A DNA stretch of 64,000 bases from CALKXV01 sp965228905 (GCA_965228905.1 CBDDII010000003.1:1178001-1242000), one strand, 5' to 3'. Numbered from the stretch's first letter, positions 33,112 to 42,484 are shown. Notes: generated by a model not told the origin, from the sequence alone. A program made the numbers and translations.

Positions 33112-34515
33112 CTAGTTGCTTTCCGCGCCGTCCTCGGTCAAGGCCCCGTCTTCCCAGGTGCCGGAACGCTCCTCGCCACTGGCATAGCGGATCGTGCCTT
33201 CGCCCTGGCGCTTGCCGCGGACGAACATGCCTTCATAGACGTCACCATTTGCATAGGTCGCCGTGCCCGACCCGTCGATTTCGCCATCTTTCCATTCGCC
33301 GCTATAGGTGAATCCATCGGCCATTTCGATGGTGCCGGTGCCTTCGCGCTTGCCGCCGACGAAACCGCCTTCATAGACCGTTCCATCCGAATAACGCGCC
33401 ACGCCTTCGCCCTGGCGCTGGCCATCAACCCAACCGCCTTCATAGGTGTATCCGTCGTCAAAGATCATCTTGCCCTGGCCGTGCATCCGCGCGTCCTTGA
33501 ACTCGCCCTCATAGATCAACCCGTTGGCATATGTGGCCATACCCGCACCTTCGATCACGCCGGCAACCCAGGCCCCTTCGTAGGTGTTGCCATCGGGATA
33601 GGTGATCTTGCCGGTGCCATCGGCAAGGTTGTCCTTGAAGGTGCCGACATAGACCGAGCCATCGGGGTAGGTAACTTCGCCGTTGCCTTCGATCTGCCCG
33701 TCGACCCATTCACCGACGTATTTGTATCCATCGGTGCCTGTGAAGGTGCCGGTGCCTTGGCGCTGGTCGGCCTCGAAGGTGCCGTCGTAGACATCGCCGT
33801 TGGCATAGGTGACCTTGCCCTCGCCCTGGCGTTTGCCGTCGACAAGGCTGCCCTCGTAGACGTCGCCGTTCGGCTGGATCAGCGTGCCGGTCCCGTTGAT
33901 CTGACCGTCGGCCCATTCGCCTTCGTAAATCATGCCGTCCGTCATGGTCAGCTTGCCAGAGCCCTCGCGCACACCACGTACCAGGGTGCCTTCATAGATC
34001 GCGCCGTCAGGATACTGGATTGTGCCCGTGCCTTCCTTGATGCCACGCGCCCATTCGCCTTCGTAGACGTAGCCGTTCGGGCTTTCCATCTTGCCCTGAC
34101 CCTGGTGCAGCGCATCGGCGAAACCGCCCTCGTAGCGCACCCCATTGGCATAAAGCGCGATCCCCTCGCCATTGATCTTGCCGTCGGCCCATTCGCCTTC
34201 GTAGGTGCCGCCATCGGCAAAGGTGATCTTGCCTATGCCTTCGGGCTTGCCCGCGGCAAAGGCGCCTTCATAGATCGACCCATTGGGGAATTCGGCGCGG
34301 CCCTGGCCCTTGATCTCGCCATCCACCCAATCACCTTCGTAGACATAGCCATTGGGAAGCCGATAGGTCCCGGTCCCATGCTGTTTGCCGTCACGGAAGG
34401 TGCCTTCGTAGACGCCGCCGTCATCGTATTGCTTGGTGACAACTTCCTGAGCAACCGCTCCGTGAGCGATCACGGCTGCAAGCGCCAATGTTCCTAGTCC
34501 GAGAGCCCGCTTCAT
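33112..34515 (-). CDS. Secreted protein with 18 MORN repeats
   Basis: 467 residues. A 22-residue signal peptide is followed from about residue 33 by eighteen consecutive 23-residue MORN repeats (consensus G-x2-YEGxWxDG-x2-x-GxG) without a single length change, and a partial nineteenth. The array makes an extended beta-hairpin solenoid. Position 8 of the repeat mostly alternates Trp and Phe, giving a 46-residue superperiod that slips by one unit around repeats 9-10. Bacterial MORN proteins have few assigned functions; lipid, membrane or scaffold binding is possible. Periplasmic or outer-surface location is inferred from the signal peptide. Confidence 0.9.
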   Translation of the reverse strand: MKRALGLGTLALAAVIAHGAVAQEVVTKQYDDGGVYEGTFRDGKQHGTGTYRLPNGYVYEGDWVDGEIKGQGRAEFPNGSIYEGAFAAGKPEGIGKITFADGGTYEGEWADGKINGEGIALYANGVRYEGGFADALHQGQGKMESPNGYVYEGEWARGIKEGTGTIQYPDGAIYEGTLVRGVREGSGKLTMTDGMIYEGEWADGQINGTGTLIQPNGDVYEGSLVDGKRQGEGKVTYANGDVYDGTFEADQRQGTGTFTGTDGYKYVGEWVDGQIEGNGEVTYPDGSVYVGTFKDNLADGTGKITYPDGNTYEGAWVAGVIEGAGMATYANGLIYEGEFKDARMHGQGKMIFDDGYTYEGGWVDGQRQGEGVARYSDGTVYEGGFVGGKREGTGTIEMADGFTYSGEWKDGEIDGSGTATYANGDVYEGMFVRGKRQGEGTIRYASGEERSGTWEDGALTEDGAESN

Positions 34516-34748
34516 GTGGATGACCCGCTCCTCACTGCCCGGGCCTTCTGGCCCGCGTTTTCCCTACTCGTAGGTAAACCTAGTGGAGCATACCTCAGCC
34601 CGCAACGGTTTTCCCGTCACAGACCTTTTCCTTGCCGCAAGGTCTGGTAAGACCGGGAAAAAGGGGTTTCGCTGCGATTTGCGTTTCGAACCTTTCGGGG
34701 GGCGTCGCCCTCCAAAGGCCCCGGTGAGTTGGAAAGAGGCGAAGGCCC

Positions 34749-36407
34749 ATGACAGGAAAGTTTCGGCTGACGCTGGCCCAGATGAACCCGACGGTGGGCG
34801 ATCTGAAAGGCAACATCGCCCTGGCCAAGCGCGCCTGGGAGGCGGGCAAGGCCGCCGGTGCCGACATGGTCGCACTGCCCGAGATGTTCGTCACGGGCTA
34901 CCAGACACAGGATCTCGTGATGAAGCCCGCATTCACGCGGGACGCCATGGCCCATGTCGAGGCCCTGCAAGCGGACTGTGCGGATGGGCCTGCTATCGGC
35001 ATAGGCGCACCCTTGCTGCAAGGCGACAAGCTCTACAACGCCTATCACATTCTGAAAGGCGGTCGTCTTGTGCGGCAGGTTCTGAAACACGACCTGCCAA
35101 ATGAAACGGTGTTTGACGAGGTGCGGCTTTACGACAAGGGGCCATTGGGCGGCCCCTACGATCTGGGCGTGGTCCGCGTGGGTACACCGATTTGTGAAGA
35201 CGCCTGGCACGAAGAAGTCCCCGAGGCTCTGGAAGAATCGGGCGCCGAGATTCTTCTCGTTCCGAACGGCTCGCCCTATTATCGCGGCAAGTTCGACACC
35301 CGTCTGAACGTCATGGTGGCGCGGGTCGTGGAAACCGGGTTGCCTCTGGTTTACCTCAACATGATCGGCGGCCAGGACGATCAGGTCTTCGATGGCGGTT
35401 CCTTTGTGTTGAACCCCGGCGGTGAAATGATGATGCGCCTGCCGATGTTTGACGAGGCGATCACCCATGTCGATTTCGAGGAAACCGACAAAGGCTGGCG
35501 CGCCCTGCCCGGTGAAGTGTCGGCTTTCCCCGACGAGTGGGAGCAGGACTATCGCGTGATGGTCCAGGCCACGCGCGACTACTTCAAGAAGACCGGTTTC
35601 AAGAAGGCGCTTCTGGGCCTTTCGGGCGGTGTGGACAGCGCCATCGTTGCGGCGATCGCCGCCGATGCGCTTGGGCCTGAGAACGTGCGCGGCGTGATGA
35701 TGCCGTCGGAATACACCAGCCAGGCGTCGCTGGACGACGCCGCAGCGGTGGCGGAAAAGCTGGGCATTCGTCTGGACAACGTGCCGATCTCGGGACCGCG
35801 AACGGCGATGACCGAGGCCCTCGCGCCGCTCTTCGAAGGCACGACACCGGACGTGACCGAGGAAAACATCCAGTCCCGCCTGCGCGGCGTGATCCTGATG
35901 GCCCTGTCGAACAAGTTCGGCGAGATGCTTTTGACCACCGGCAACAAGTCCGAAGTCGCGGTCGGATACGCCACGATCTATGGCGACATGGCGGGCGGCT
36001 ACAACCCTGTGAAAGATCTCTACAAGACGCGGTTGTTTGAAACCTGCCGCTGGCGCAACGCCAATCACCGTGACTGGATGCTTGGCCCTGCTGGCGAAGT
36101 GATCCCGCCAACCGTGATCGACAAGCCACCCACAGCAGAACTGCGCGAGGATCAGAAAGACAGCGACAGCCTTCCCGAATACGGCCAGCTCGATCGCATC
36201 CTCGAAGGGTTGATCGACGACGAGAAATCCGTCGCCGAAGTTGTGGCAATGGGCTTTGACCGCGACGTCGTGAAAAAGGTCGAACACCTGATCTATATCG
36301 CAGAATACAAACGCTTTCAGTCCGCCCCCGGTGCGCGGCTGACCAAGCGGTCTTTCTGGCTGGACCGGCGCTATCCCATTGTGAACCGTTGGCGCGATCC
36401 TTCGTGA
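34749..36407 (+). CDS. nadE: Glutamine-dependent NAD+ synthetase
   Basis: 552 residues. The N-terminal nitrilase-like glutaminase domain has the triad Glu in LPEMFVTGY, Lys in KHDLPNETVFDE and Cys149 (TPICEDAWHEE). The C-terminal synthetase domain has the ATP-pyrophosphatase loop SGGVDS at 292-297. It amidates deamido-NAD+ using glutamine, the last step of NAD+ synthesis. Length matches the two-domain bacterial type. The stop overlaps the next gene's GTG start. Confidence 0.95.
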   Translation: MTGKFRLTLAQMNPTVGDLKGNIALAKRAWEAGKAAGADMVALPEMFVTGYQTQDLVMKPAFTRDAMAHVEALQADCADGPAIGIGAPLLQGDKLYNAYHILKGGRLVRQVLKHDLPNETVFDEVRLYDKGPLGGPYDLGVVRVGTPICEDAWHEEVPEALEESGAEILLVPNGSPYYRGKFDTRLNVMVARVVETGLPLVYLNMIGGQDDQVFDGGSFVLNPGGEMMMRLPMFDEAITHVDFEETDKGWRALPGEVSAFPDEWEQDYRVMVQATRDYFKKTGFKKALLGLSGGVDSAIVAAIAADALGPENVRGVMMPSEYTSQASLDDAAAVAEKLGIRLDNVPISGPRTAMTEALAPLFEGTTPDVTEENIQSRLRGVILMALSNKFGEMLLTTGNKSEVAVGYATIYGDMAGGYNPVKDLYKTRLFETCRWRNANHRDWMLGPAGEVIPPTVIDKPPTAELREDQKDSDSLPEYGQLDRILEGLIDDEKSVAEVVAMGFDRDVVKKVEHLIYIAEYKRFQSAPGARLTKRSFWLDRRYPIVNRWRDPS

Positions 36408-37000
36408 CCGAAGGGATTGGTCCCGGTAAGCAGCGCAACAGGTTTATAGCCGTGTGGCTGACAGTGATGTCGGTCTTTCCTCTTTTCATCGGCTTTTCGG
36501 CAATCCCGATGACCCGCCCCGACGAATGGGCCTTGCCGGCAATGTTCCTTTTGCCGGGGCTCCTGTTGCTGGGCTGGGCCTTGTGGTTGTGGCGAAAGCC
36601 GCAGGGCAGGGCGGCGAGCATCGACTTTACGGCGCAGGGATTCACCCTGTCGCGATTTCGAAGTGGTCAGGCAGCCAGCACAGTTGCCGTTGATTGGCAG
36701 GATGTGCGCGAGTTGCGCCACTATGCTGGCGGATACGGTGCGCGCGGGATCGAGATCCTTTTGACCCATTCAGGTGCGAAAAAGGCCGACTTGGTCCTCG
36801 ATACCACGCGGGAAGATGCCTCCGACTTTTTGGCCAAACGCAAACTCTCGGCCCACGGAATGGACTTTGAACCGCCTTTGTCCGAAGTGATCGAACGACT
36901 TGTCCGGGCCGCCGAGGCGGCGGGTTTCCAAGTCGAAAAGGCCAGTTTGCGGTATTACTTCGTCGTCTCGGTCGAGCGCTGGCTCATCCGTAAACCCTGA
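36404..37000 (+). CDS. Membrane protein of unknown function
   Basis: 198 residues from a GTG overlapping the nadE stop (GTGA). Two hydrophobic helices (about residues 16-35 and 43-63) are followed by a soluble domain with a PH-like pattern (IDFTAQGFTLSRFR, VDWQDVRELRHYAGGYGARGIEILL). No named family identified. The overlap implies translation coupled to nadE, though any link with NAD synthesis is speculative. An alternative TTG start lies five codons upstream. Confidence 0.7.
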   Translation: MTEGIGPGKQRNRFIAVWLTVMSVFPLFIGFSAIPMTRPDEWALPAMFLLPGLLLLGWALWLWRKPQGRAASIDFTAQGFTLSRFRSGQAASTVAVDWQDVRELRHYAGGYGARGIEILLTHSGAKKADLVLDTTREDASDFLAKRKLSAHGMDFEPPLSEVIERLVRAAEAAGFQVEKASLRYYFVVSVERWLIRKP

Positions 37001-37003
37001 AGT

Positions 37004-37522
37004 CTAAGACATTGCCGCCGTCCAGGTGTCCAGCAAGACACCGGTGTTTCCGGTCAGGGGATCGGTTTCGGGCAGGGGAGTCTCAACGATGCTGGAAAGT
37101 GCTGTTTCCATATCCAACGTGCCAGCGGGCAGGATTTCGGGGTTCTCTTGCCCCGGTGGATAGGCCCCGATAACGGCAAAACCCTCGGAAGATGACAACA
37201 GCTTGTGCCCGAACCCGGCAGGCAGGATCAGCGCGTCGCCCTTTTCAACTTCGACAGCCTGGCCTTCGTCACCGCCCAGTAGCAGCACGGCCTGTCCCGA
37301 TACACAGATCAAAGACTCGTGCGAGGACGGATGGAAATGGTGATAGTCGAAGACCGTCCATTCCCACGTCCCGCCCCATCCGTTCGCCTTGCACAGGGCG
37401 CGTACCGTCACAGAACTCGGGGCGTCAAGTGCGGCCTTCAGGATCAACGCGGGCAAATGCGGGTTGTTCGGGATGCCGTTGTTCGCAGGCACCATGAGCG
37501 TGTCAAAAGTCGCAGGTGTCAT
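37004..37522 (-). CDS. Cupin-like protein
   Basis: 172 residues with a cupin core: FDYHHFHPSSHESLICVSGQA provides the first metal-ligand cluster and DALILPAGFGHKLL the second. It resembles the YjlB/cupin group of uncharacterised sugar- or metal-binding proteins. It converges with the membrane-protein gene (3-base gap) and is divergent from the S49 protease gene. The substrate is unknown. Confidence 0.78.
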   Translation of the reverse strand: MTPATFDTLMVPANNGIPNNPHLPALILKAALDAPSSVTVRALCKANGWGGTWEWTVFDYHHFHPSSHESLICVSGQAVLLLGGDEGQAVEVEKGDALILPAGFGHKLLSSSEGFAVIGAYPPGQENPEILPAGTLDMETALSSIVETPLPETDPLTGNTGVLLDTWTAAMS

Positions 37523-37612
37523 AAGCCAAGCCTAGCAGAGCCAGGGCATTGGGGGAAATCTCGCGCCGCTTTCACCTTGTTGCCGGGTGGTATCCGGCCT
37601 AGATCAAGGGCC

Positions 37613-38410
37613 ATGAGGAAGTACATCCCGTTCCTGAAGAAACAGCCGACCGTCGCGGTTTTGCGATTGCACGGCGTGATCGCGGCACGTGCGCGAGGGG
37701 CCTTGAGCGACGCCGGGCTTGCCGGTCTGATCGAAAAGGCTTTCGCTAAGGGCAAGCCCGACGCGGTGGCCCTGTCGATCAATTCACCCGGCGGCAGCCC
37801 CACGCAATCTTCCCTGATCTCGGCCCGTATCCGGCGGTTGGCCGAAGAAAAGGACGTGAAGGTCTATGCCTTTGTCGAAGACGTCGCGGCGTCGGGCGGA
37901 TACTACATCGCAAGTGCGGCAGATGAGATTTGGGTCGACCGCCACTCGATCATTGGTTCGATTGGCGTGATCTCGGCAGGCTTTGGATTGAACGAGCTGA
38001 TCGAGAAGTGGGGCATCGAGCGGCGCGTCTACACCGCCGGAAAGTCGAAAAGCCTCGGCGATCCCTTCCGCCCCGAAGACCCCAAGGACGTCAAACGCAT
38101 CAAGGCCTTGCAGGAACACATTCACGGCGAATTCATCGACCATGTGAAAACCTGCCGGGGCGACCGGTTGAACGGCGACATGGACCTCTTCAACGCCGAC
38201 GTCTGGGTCGGGTCCGAGGCTGTTCCGACCGGACTGGTCGACGGCGTCGGACACCTGGTGCCCAAGATGAAGGAAATCTTCGGCGACAAGGTGCGCTTTC
38301 GGGCCTACGAACAGAAGAAGCCCTTCCTGTCGCGTTTTGGTGCGTCGCTGATGGGCGATGCCCTGTCGGAAATCGAGGACCGCGCCGCCTTCCAACGCTT
38401 CGGGGCGTGA
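37613..38410 (+). CDS. S49-family serine peptidase (SppA/SohB-like)
   Basis: 265 residues of the short S49 type. The oxyanion region INSPGGSP and the nucleophile Ser in VAASGGYYIASAADEI are clear, followed by GSIGVIS. It has no obvious N-terminal anchor, so it may be cytoplasmic or peripheral. S49 peptidases degrade signal peptides or membrane proteins. The start ATG is preceded by AAGGG. A tiny zinc-ribbon gene follows 4 bases after the stop. Confidence 0.88.
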   Translation: MRKYIPFLKKQPTVAVLRLHGVIAARARGALSDAGLAGLIEKAFAKGKPDAVALSINSPGGSPTQSSLISARIRRLAEEKDVKVYAFVEDVAASGGYYIASAADEIWVDRHSIIGSIGVISAGFGLNELIEKWGIERRVYTAGKSKSLGDPFRPEDPKDVKRIKALQEHIHGEFIDHVKTCRGDRLNGDMDLFNADVWVGSEAVPTGLVDGVGHLVPKMKEIFGDKVRFRAYEQKKPFLSRFGASLMGDALSEIEDRAAFQRFGA

Positions 38411-38414
38411 TCCG

Positions 38415-38582
38415 ATGCTGACCAAGATCGTCGCTCTCTTCCTGGTGTTCATTGCCGTTCTCGCGATGTTCGGGAAACTGAGCCTTTTGTTGCCGAAGAA
38501 GATTCGCAAGATCGCGCAGAAATGTCCCAAATGCGGACGGCATCGGATCGGCAAGGGCGAATGTCCCTGCGGGAAAGCCTGA
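38415..38582 (+). CDS. Small membrane-anchored zinc-ribbon protein
   Basis: 55 residues: one hydrophobic helix (about residues 3-21), a basic stretch (LPKKIRKIAQK) and a four-cysteine ribbon CPKCGRHRIGKGECPCG. It is tightly placed between the S49 peptidase (4-base gap) and the antiporter (4-base gap) on the same strand, which strongly suggests it is translated. Function unknown; it may be an accessory to either neighbour. Confidence 0.72.
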   Translation: MLTKIVALFLVFIAVLAMFGKLSLLLPKKIRKIAQKCPKCGRHRIGKGECPCGKA

Positions 38583-38586
38583 TCGC

Positions 38587-39531
38587 GTGGTCTGGCTGAC
38601 GGCACTTCTGGGGCTGGCGCTTCTTCTCGTGGCGGGTGATCTCCTTGTTCGTGGCGCGGTGAACCTGTCTTTGCGACTTGGCATTCCGGCCCTGATCGTA
38701 AGTCTTACAATTGTCGCTCTCGGCACCTCGGCGCCCGAGTTGATCATCTCGATCCAGGCGGTGATCGACGATGCACCGGGTCTTGCCCTTGGCAACGTTG
38801 TCGGATCGAACACCGCAAACATCCTCCTGGTCCTCGGTGTGCCCGCTCTGATTTCGCGCCTTCATACGGCCGAATATGATACGCGAAAAAGCTATGTGAC
38901 GATGGTCGGGTCCAGCGCGATCTTCATAGCCCTTTGTGCCATGGGGCCGCTCACGTGGCTGCACGGGGGGATCATGATGCTTCTCCTTGGCCTTATCCTC
39001 GCCGATCAGGCCCGCGCTGCCATCGTCCACCGCCGCAATCCTGAAGCCGAAGCGCTTGAGGGGGCCGACCCGGGGATCGAGGGCTGGAAGATCGCCGCTT
39101 TCCTTGTGCTCGGCCTGATCGGTCTGCCGCTTGGGGCCGGACTTTTTGTCGATTCCTCCATCGAGATTGCAGCCATGTTCGGTGTTTCGGACAGCGCCAT
39201 CGGCCTGACACTGGTGGCCCTCGGAACCTCCATGCCGGAACTGGCAACGACAATCATGGCCGCCTATCGACGACAGGCAGACGTGGCCCTTGGCAACGCC
39301 ATCGGGTCAAACTTGTTCAACCTCTTGGCCATCATCGGCATCGCCAGTTTCTTTGGCGACATCCCCGTTGCGCAAAACTTCCTGACGTTCGACCTTTGGG
39401 TGATGCTGGGCGCATCGCTCTTGTTGATCCCCTTCGTCTTTCCGCCAAAATGGGACCTGACACGCAGATGGGGCACGCTGCTCAGCGTGTTGTACATCAT
39501 TTACGTCGTTATTGTGGTGGTGAACGGATGA
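38587..39531 (+). CDS. Calcium/sodium antiporter (YrbG/CaxA family)
   Basis: 314 residues from a GTG start. Two inverted halves each carry the alpha-repeat: IVALGTSAPELIIS with ALGNVVGSNTANILLVLG in the first, and LVALGTSMPELATT with ALGNAIGSNLFNLLAIIG in the second. These hold the ion-binding Glu and Asn/Ser residues of the CaCA superfamily. It should export Ca2+ in exchange for Na+ at the inner membrane. Its stop overlaps the start of the SDR gene. Confidence 0.93.
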   Translation: MVWLTALLGLALLLVAGDLLVRGAVNLSLRLGIPALIVSLTIVALGTSAPELIISIQAVIDDAPGLALGNVVGSNTANILLVLGVPALISRLHTAEYDTRKSYVTMVGSSAIFIALCAMGPLTWLHGGIMMLLLGLILADQARAAIVHRRNPEAEALEGADPGIEGWKIAAFLVLGLIGLPLGAGLFVDSSIEIAAMFGVSDSAIGLTLVALGTSMPELATTIMAAYRRQADVALGNAIGSNLFNLLAIIGIASFFGDIPVAQNFLTFDLWVMLGASLLLIPFVFPPKWDLTRRWGTLLSVLYIIYVVIVVVNG

Positions 39532-40313
39532 CAGGCAAGGCGCTGGTAACAGGTGGCGGAAAACGCCTTGGGCGCGATATCGTGCTTTACCTTGCCGGTC
39601 GCGGTCTGGACGTCGCCGTCCATTATCATTCGTCCGAGGACGAGGCGTCCAAGACGGTGGACGAAGCGCGGGCTTTCGGAGTGAAAGCCGAGGCGCTTCA
39701 GGGCGACCTGACAAGCGAGAGCGACATGCAAACCCTGTTGCCCCGCGCCGTCGACGTCCTTGGCGGGCCGCTGACACTTCTGGTCAATTCCGCCTCCGTC
39801 TTCGAACACGACACGATTGAAACCGCGACCCGCGACAGTTGGGACCGGCACATGGAATCCAACCTCCGCGCGCCCTTCGTACTGACACAGGCCTTCGCCG
39901 CTCAGGCCCCCGAGCCTGTCTATGGGGGAGAGTTTGACGAACCGACGGCACAGGCCCTGATCGTGAACATGGTCGATCAGAGAGTCCGAAAGCTAACGCC
40001 CCACTTCGCAAGCTACACGCTGGCCAAGATGGGGCTTTGGGCGCTGACCCAAACAGCCGCGCAAACCTTCGGGCCCCGTGTGCGGGTCAACGCAATCGGC
40101 CCCGGCCCGACGATGCGGGGAACGCGCCAAAGCCGTGCGCACTTCGAAGGACAGCGCAAGGGAACGATCATGGAACGCGGCGCCGATGCCTCGGATGTGA
40201 CGGGCGCACTGGGCTATTTCATGGACGCGCCAAGCGTCACGGGACAACTGATCTGCACCGACGGCGGGCAGCATCTGGGCTGGCGAACACCGGAAATTCG
40301 GGGGGTGGAATAG
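39528..40313 (+). CDS. SDR-family oxidoreductase (pteridine reductase/FolM-like)
   Basis: 261 residues from an ATG overlapping the antiporter stop (ATGA). It starts KALVTGGGKRLGRDIV, where the Lys-Arg-Leu-Gly variant of the nucleotide motif is typical of pteridine reductases such as FolM. The active-site Tyr and Lys appear as SYTLAK, and GPGPTMRG and GQLICTDGGQHL follow. It probably reduces a dihydropteridine or similar substrate with NADPH. Substrate inference rests on motif similarity only. Confidence 0.82.
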   Translation: MTGKALVTGGGKRLGRDIVLYLAGRGLDVAVHYHSSEDEASKTVDEARAFGVKAEALQGDLTSESDMQTLLPRAVDVLGGPLTLLVNSASVFEHDTIETATRDSWDRHMESNLRAPFVLTQAFAAQAPEPVYGGEFDEPTAQALIVNMVDQRVRKLTPHFASYTLAKMGLWALTQTAAQTFGPRVRVNAIGPGPTMRGTRQSRAHFEGQRKGTIMERGADASDVTGALGYFMDAPSVTGQLICTDGGQHLGWRTPEIRGVE

Positions 40314-40362
40314 GCCGATTCCCGCCGAAGCCGCGACAAGTTGTGCACCGCAAAAGGCTCGC

Positions 40363-40382
40363 GTTACAAAAGGGTTACAAAA
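40363..40382. repeat. Short direct repeat upstream of uvrC
   Basis: GTTACAAAA occurs twice, starting at 40363 and 40374 (11-bp spacing, about one helical turn), inside the AT-rich 287-base gap between the SDR gene and uvrC. It could be a binding site for a factor that contacts one DNA face. Confidence 0.4.
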
Positions 40383-40529
40383 TTCTTAATGTTATCAGTA
40401 TTTTGGTAATTGCTCCAAAAAGTTTCGTGGAAAATCAGAGGGTTGAAAATGCGCCTAAAAATTGGGCAAAGTCTTGAAAGGCGCTGAATTCAACAAGAAA
40501 ATTGATCTGCGACAGGGTTGTCCGCAGTG

Positions 40530-40538
40530 TTATCCACA
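40530..40538. promoter_or_regulatory. Consensus DnaA box upstream of uvrC
   Basis: TTATCCACA matches the strong DnaA-box consensus exactly. It lies 63 bases before the uvrC start in an AT-rich region that also has TTCGTGGAAA twice (about 40424 and 40542). A lone box suggests DnaA control of uvrC rather than an origin. Confidence 0.5.
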
Positions 40539-40600
40539 GAATTCGTGGAAAGCTTTCGCCTTGTCACCACTACCCGATTTGTGCAGCCGGAAATAGAATC

Positions 40601-42469
40601 ATGGACGACGCTTCCGACACCTCACGACAGAAAGGCTTCAAGGTCATCCAGACCTATCTAAGAACGCTCGATGCAAGCCCTGGCGTCTATCGGATGCTTG
40701 ATGAAAAAGGCGCGGTTCTCTACGTCGGCAAGGCACGCAACCTCAAGGCGCGGGTGTCGTCCTATGCCCGGCCCACCGGCCACAGTCCGCGGATCGCACG
40801 GATGATCCGCGACACGGCGTCGATGATGTTCCTGACCACCCGGACCGAGACCGAAGCGCTTCTGCTGGAACAGAACCTGATAAAGCAGTTGAAGCCGCGC
40901 TATAACGTGCTTCTGCGCGACGACAAATCCTTTCCCAATATCCTTGTGTCGAAGGAACATGCCTTCCCGCCGATCAAGAAACATCGCGGGGCTAAAAAGG
41001 AAAAGGGCGACTACTACGGTCCCTTCGCCAGCGCAGGCGCGGTGAACCGGACGCTGAACCAGTTGCAAAAGGTGTTCCTGTTGCGCAACTGCTCGGATGC
41101 CACCTTCGACAGTCGCACGCGGCCTTGCCTTCTCTATCAGATCAAGCGCTGTTCGGCCCCTTGTGTGGGATATGTGAGCGAACAGGAATACAATGCGCTT
41201 GTCGGCGATGCCGAGCGGTTCCTGAAAGGGCGCACGACCAAGGTACAGGAAAAGCTCGCCGCCGAGATGCAGGCGGCCTCGGACGCGATGGAGTTCGAAC
41301 GCGCCGCCGCCCTGCGCGACAGGCTGAAGGCCTTGACCTTCGTCCAAGGCTCCCAGGCCGTGAATCCGGCGGGTGTGGCCGAGGCCGACGTCGTGGCGCT
41401 GCACATGGACGGCGGGCAGGCTTGCGTGCAGGTGTTTTTTATCCGGGCGAACCAGAACTGGGGCAATCGCGATTACTATCCGCGCACCGGGTCGGGGGCA
41501 GGGGCTGCCGAGGTGATGCAGGCCTTCCTTTTGCAATTCTACGACCAGAAAGATCCGCCCCGACAAATCCTGCTTTCGGATGAAATCGAAGACGGGGACC
41601 TTCTGGCCGATGCGCTAAGCGAAAAAGCCGGACGCAAAGTCGAGGTCTTGGTGCCACAGCGCGGCGAGAAGAAAGAGCTTGTGGCGGGCGCCCTGCGCAA
41701 TGCCCGCGAAAGCCTTGCCCGAAAGATGTCGGAAACCGCCACGCAGGCAAAACTGTTGGCAGGGCTGGCCGAGGCCTTTGACCTTGATGCGCCTCCCGCC
41801 CGGATCGAGGTTTACGACAACAGCCACATCCAGGGCGCCCACGCCGTGGGCGCGATGATCGTCGCCGGGGCGGACGGGTTCCTGAAAAGCCAATATCGCA
41901 AGTTCAACATCAAGGACGAAAAACTCACGCCGGGGGACGATTTCGGCATGATGCGCGAGATGCTGACCCGCCGGTTCAAGCGTCTGTTGAAGGAAGACCC
42001 GGATCGCCAGACCGAAGCCTGGCCCGACCTTCTGCTGATCGACGGCGGTGCCGGGCAGGTCAGCGCAGTGCGGGAAATCATGGCGGAACTCGGGGTCGAG
42101 GACGTACCCATGGTTGGGGTCGCAAAGGGCGTGGACCGCGACGCGGGCAAGGAAGAATTCCACCGCACCGGCAAACGCCCCTTCGCACTCAGACGCGGCG
42201 ATCCGGTCCTGTACTTCGTGCAACGGCTGCGGGACGAGGCGCACCGCTTCGCCATCGGCACACACCGCGCCAAGCGGTCAAAGGCCATCGGTGCAACGCC
42301 GCTCGACGACGTACCGGGAGTAGGCGCGACCCGCAAACGCGCCTTGCTGGCCCATTTCGGCTCGGCCAAGGCGGTCAGCCGCGCAGATCTCGCGGACTTG
42401 AAGGCGGTAGACGGAATCTCGGAAAGGATCGCTGAAACGATCTATGATTTCTTCCATGAAAGGGGCTGA
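40601..42469 (+). CDS. uvrC: Excinuclease ABC subunit C
   Basis: 622 residues from the ATG at 40601; an in-frame ATG 33 codons upstream lies in the regulatory region. The GIY-YIG nuclease domain (SPGVYRMLDEKG, LYVGKARNL) is followed by the Cys-containing linker, a UVR motif (FERAAALRDRLKAL), the RNase H-like second nuclease (EVYDNSHIQG, LLIDGGAGQ) and two helix-hairpin-helix motifs (VPGVGATRKRALLAHFG). It makes both incisions in nucleotide excision repair. Convergent with the hemolysin III gene. Confidence 0.96.
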   Translation: MDDASDTSRQKGFKVIQTYLRTLDASPGVYRMLDEKGAVLYVGKARNLKARVSSYARPTGHSPRIARMIRDTASMMFLTTRTETEALLLEQNLIKQLKPRYNVLLRDDKSFPNILVSKEHAFPPIKKHRGAKKEKGDYYGPFASAGAVNRTLNQLQKVFLLRNCSDATFDSRTRPCLLYQIKRCSAPCVGYVSEQEYNALVGDAERFLKGRTTKVQEKLAAEMQAASDAMEFERAAALRDRLKALTFVQGSQAVNPAGVAEADVVALHMDGGQACVQVFFIRANQNWGNRDYYPRTGSGAGAAEVMQAFLLQFYDQKDPPRQILLSDEIEDGDLLADALSEKAGRKVEVLVPQRGEKKELVAGALRNARESLARKMSETATQAKLLAGLAEAFDLDAPPARIEVYDNSHIQGAHAVGAMIVAGADGFLKSQYRKFNIKDEKLTPGDDFGMMREMLTRRFKRLLKEDPDRQTEAWPDLLLIDGGAGQVSAVREIMAELGVEDVPMVGVAKGVDRDAGKEEFHRTGKRPFALRRGDPVLYFVQRLRDEAHRFAIGTHRAKRSKAIGATPLDDVPGVGATRKRALLAHFGSAKAVSRADLADLKAVDGISERIAETIYDFFHERG

Positions 42470-42484
42470 TACCGACTCCGTGCC

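Noticed and set aside
40314..40600. Replication origin upstream of uvrC
   Set aside because: Only one consensus DnaA box is present, and neighbouring genes are not those usually found at alphaproteobacterial origins.
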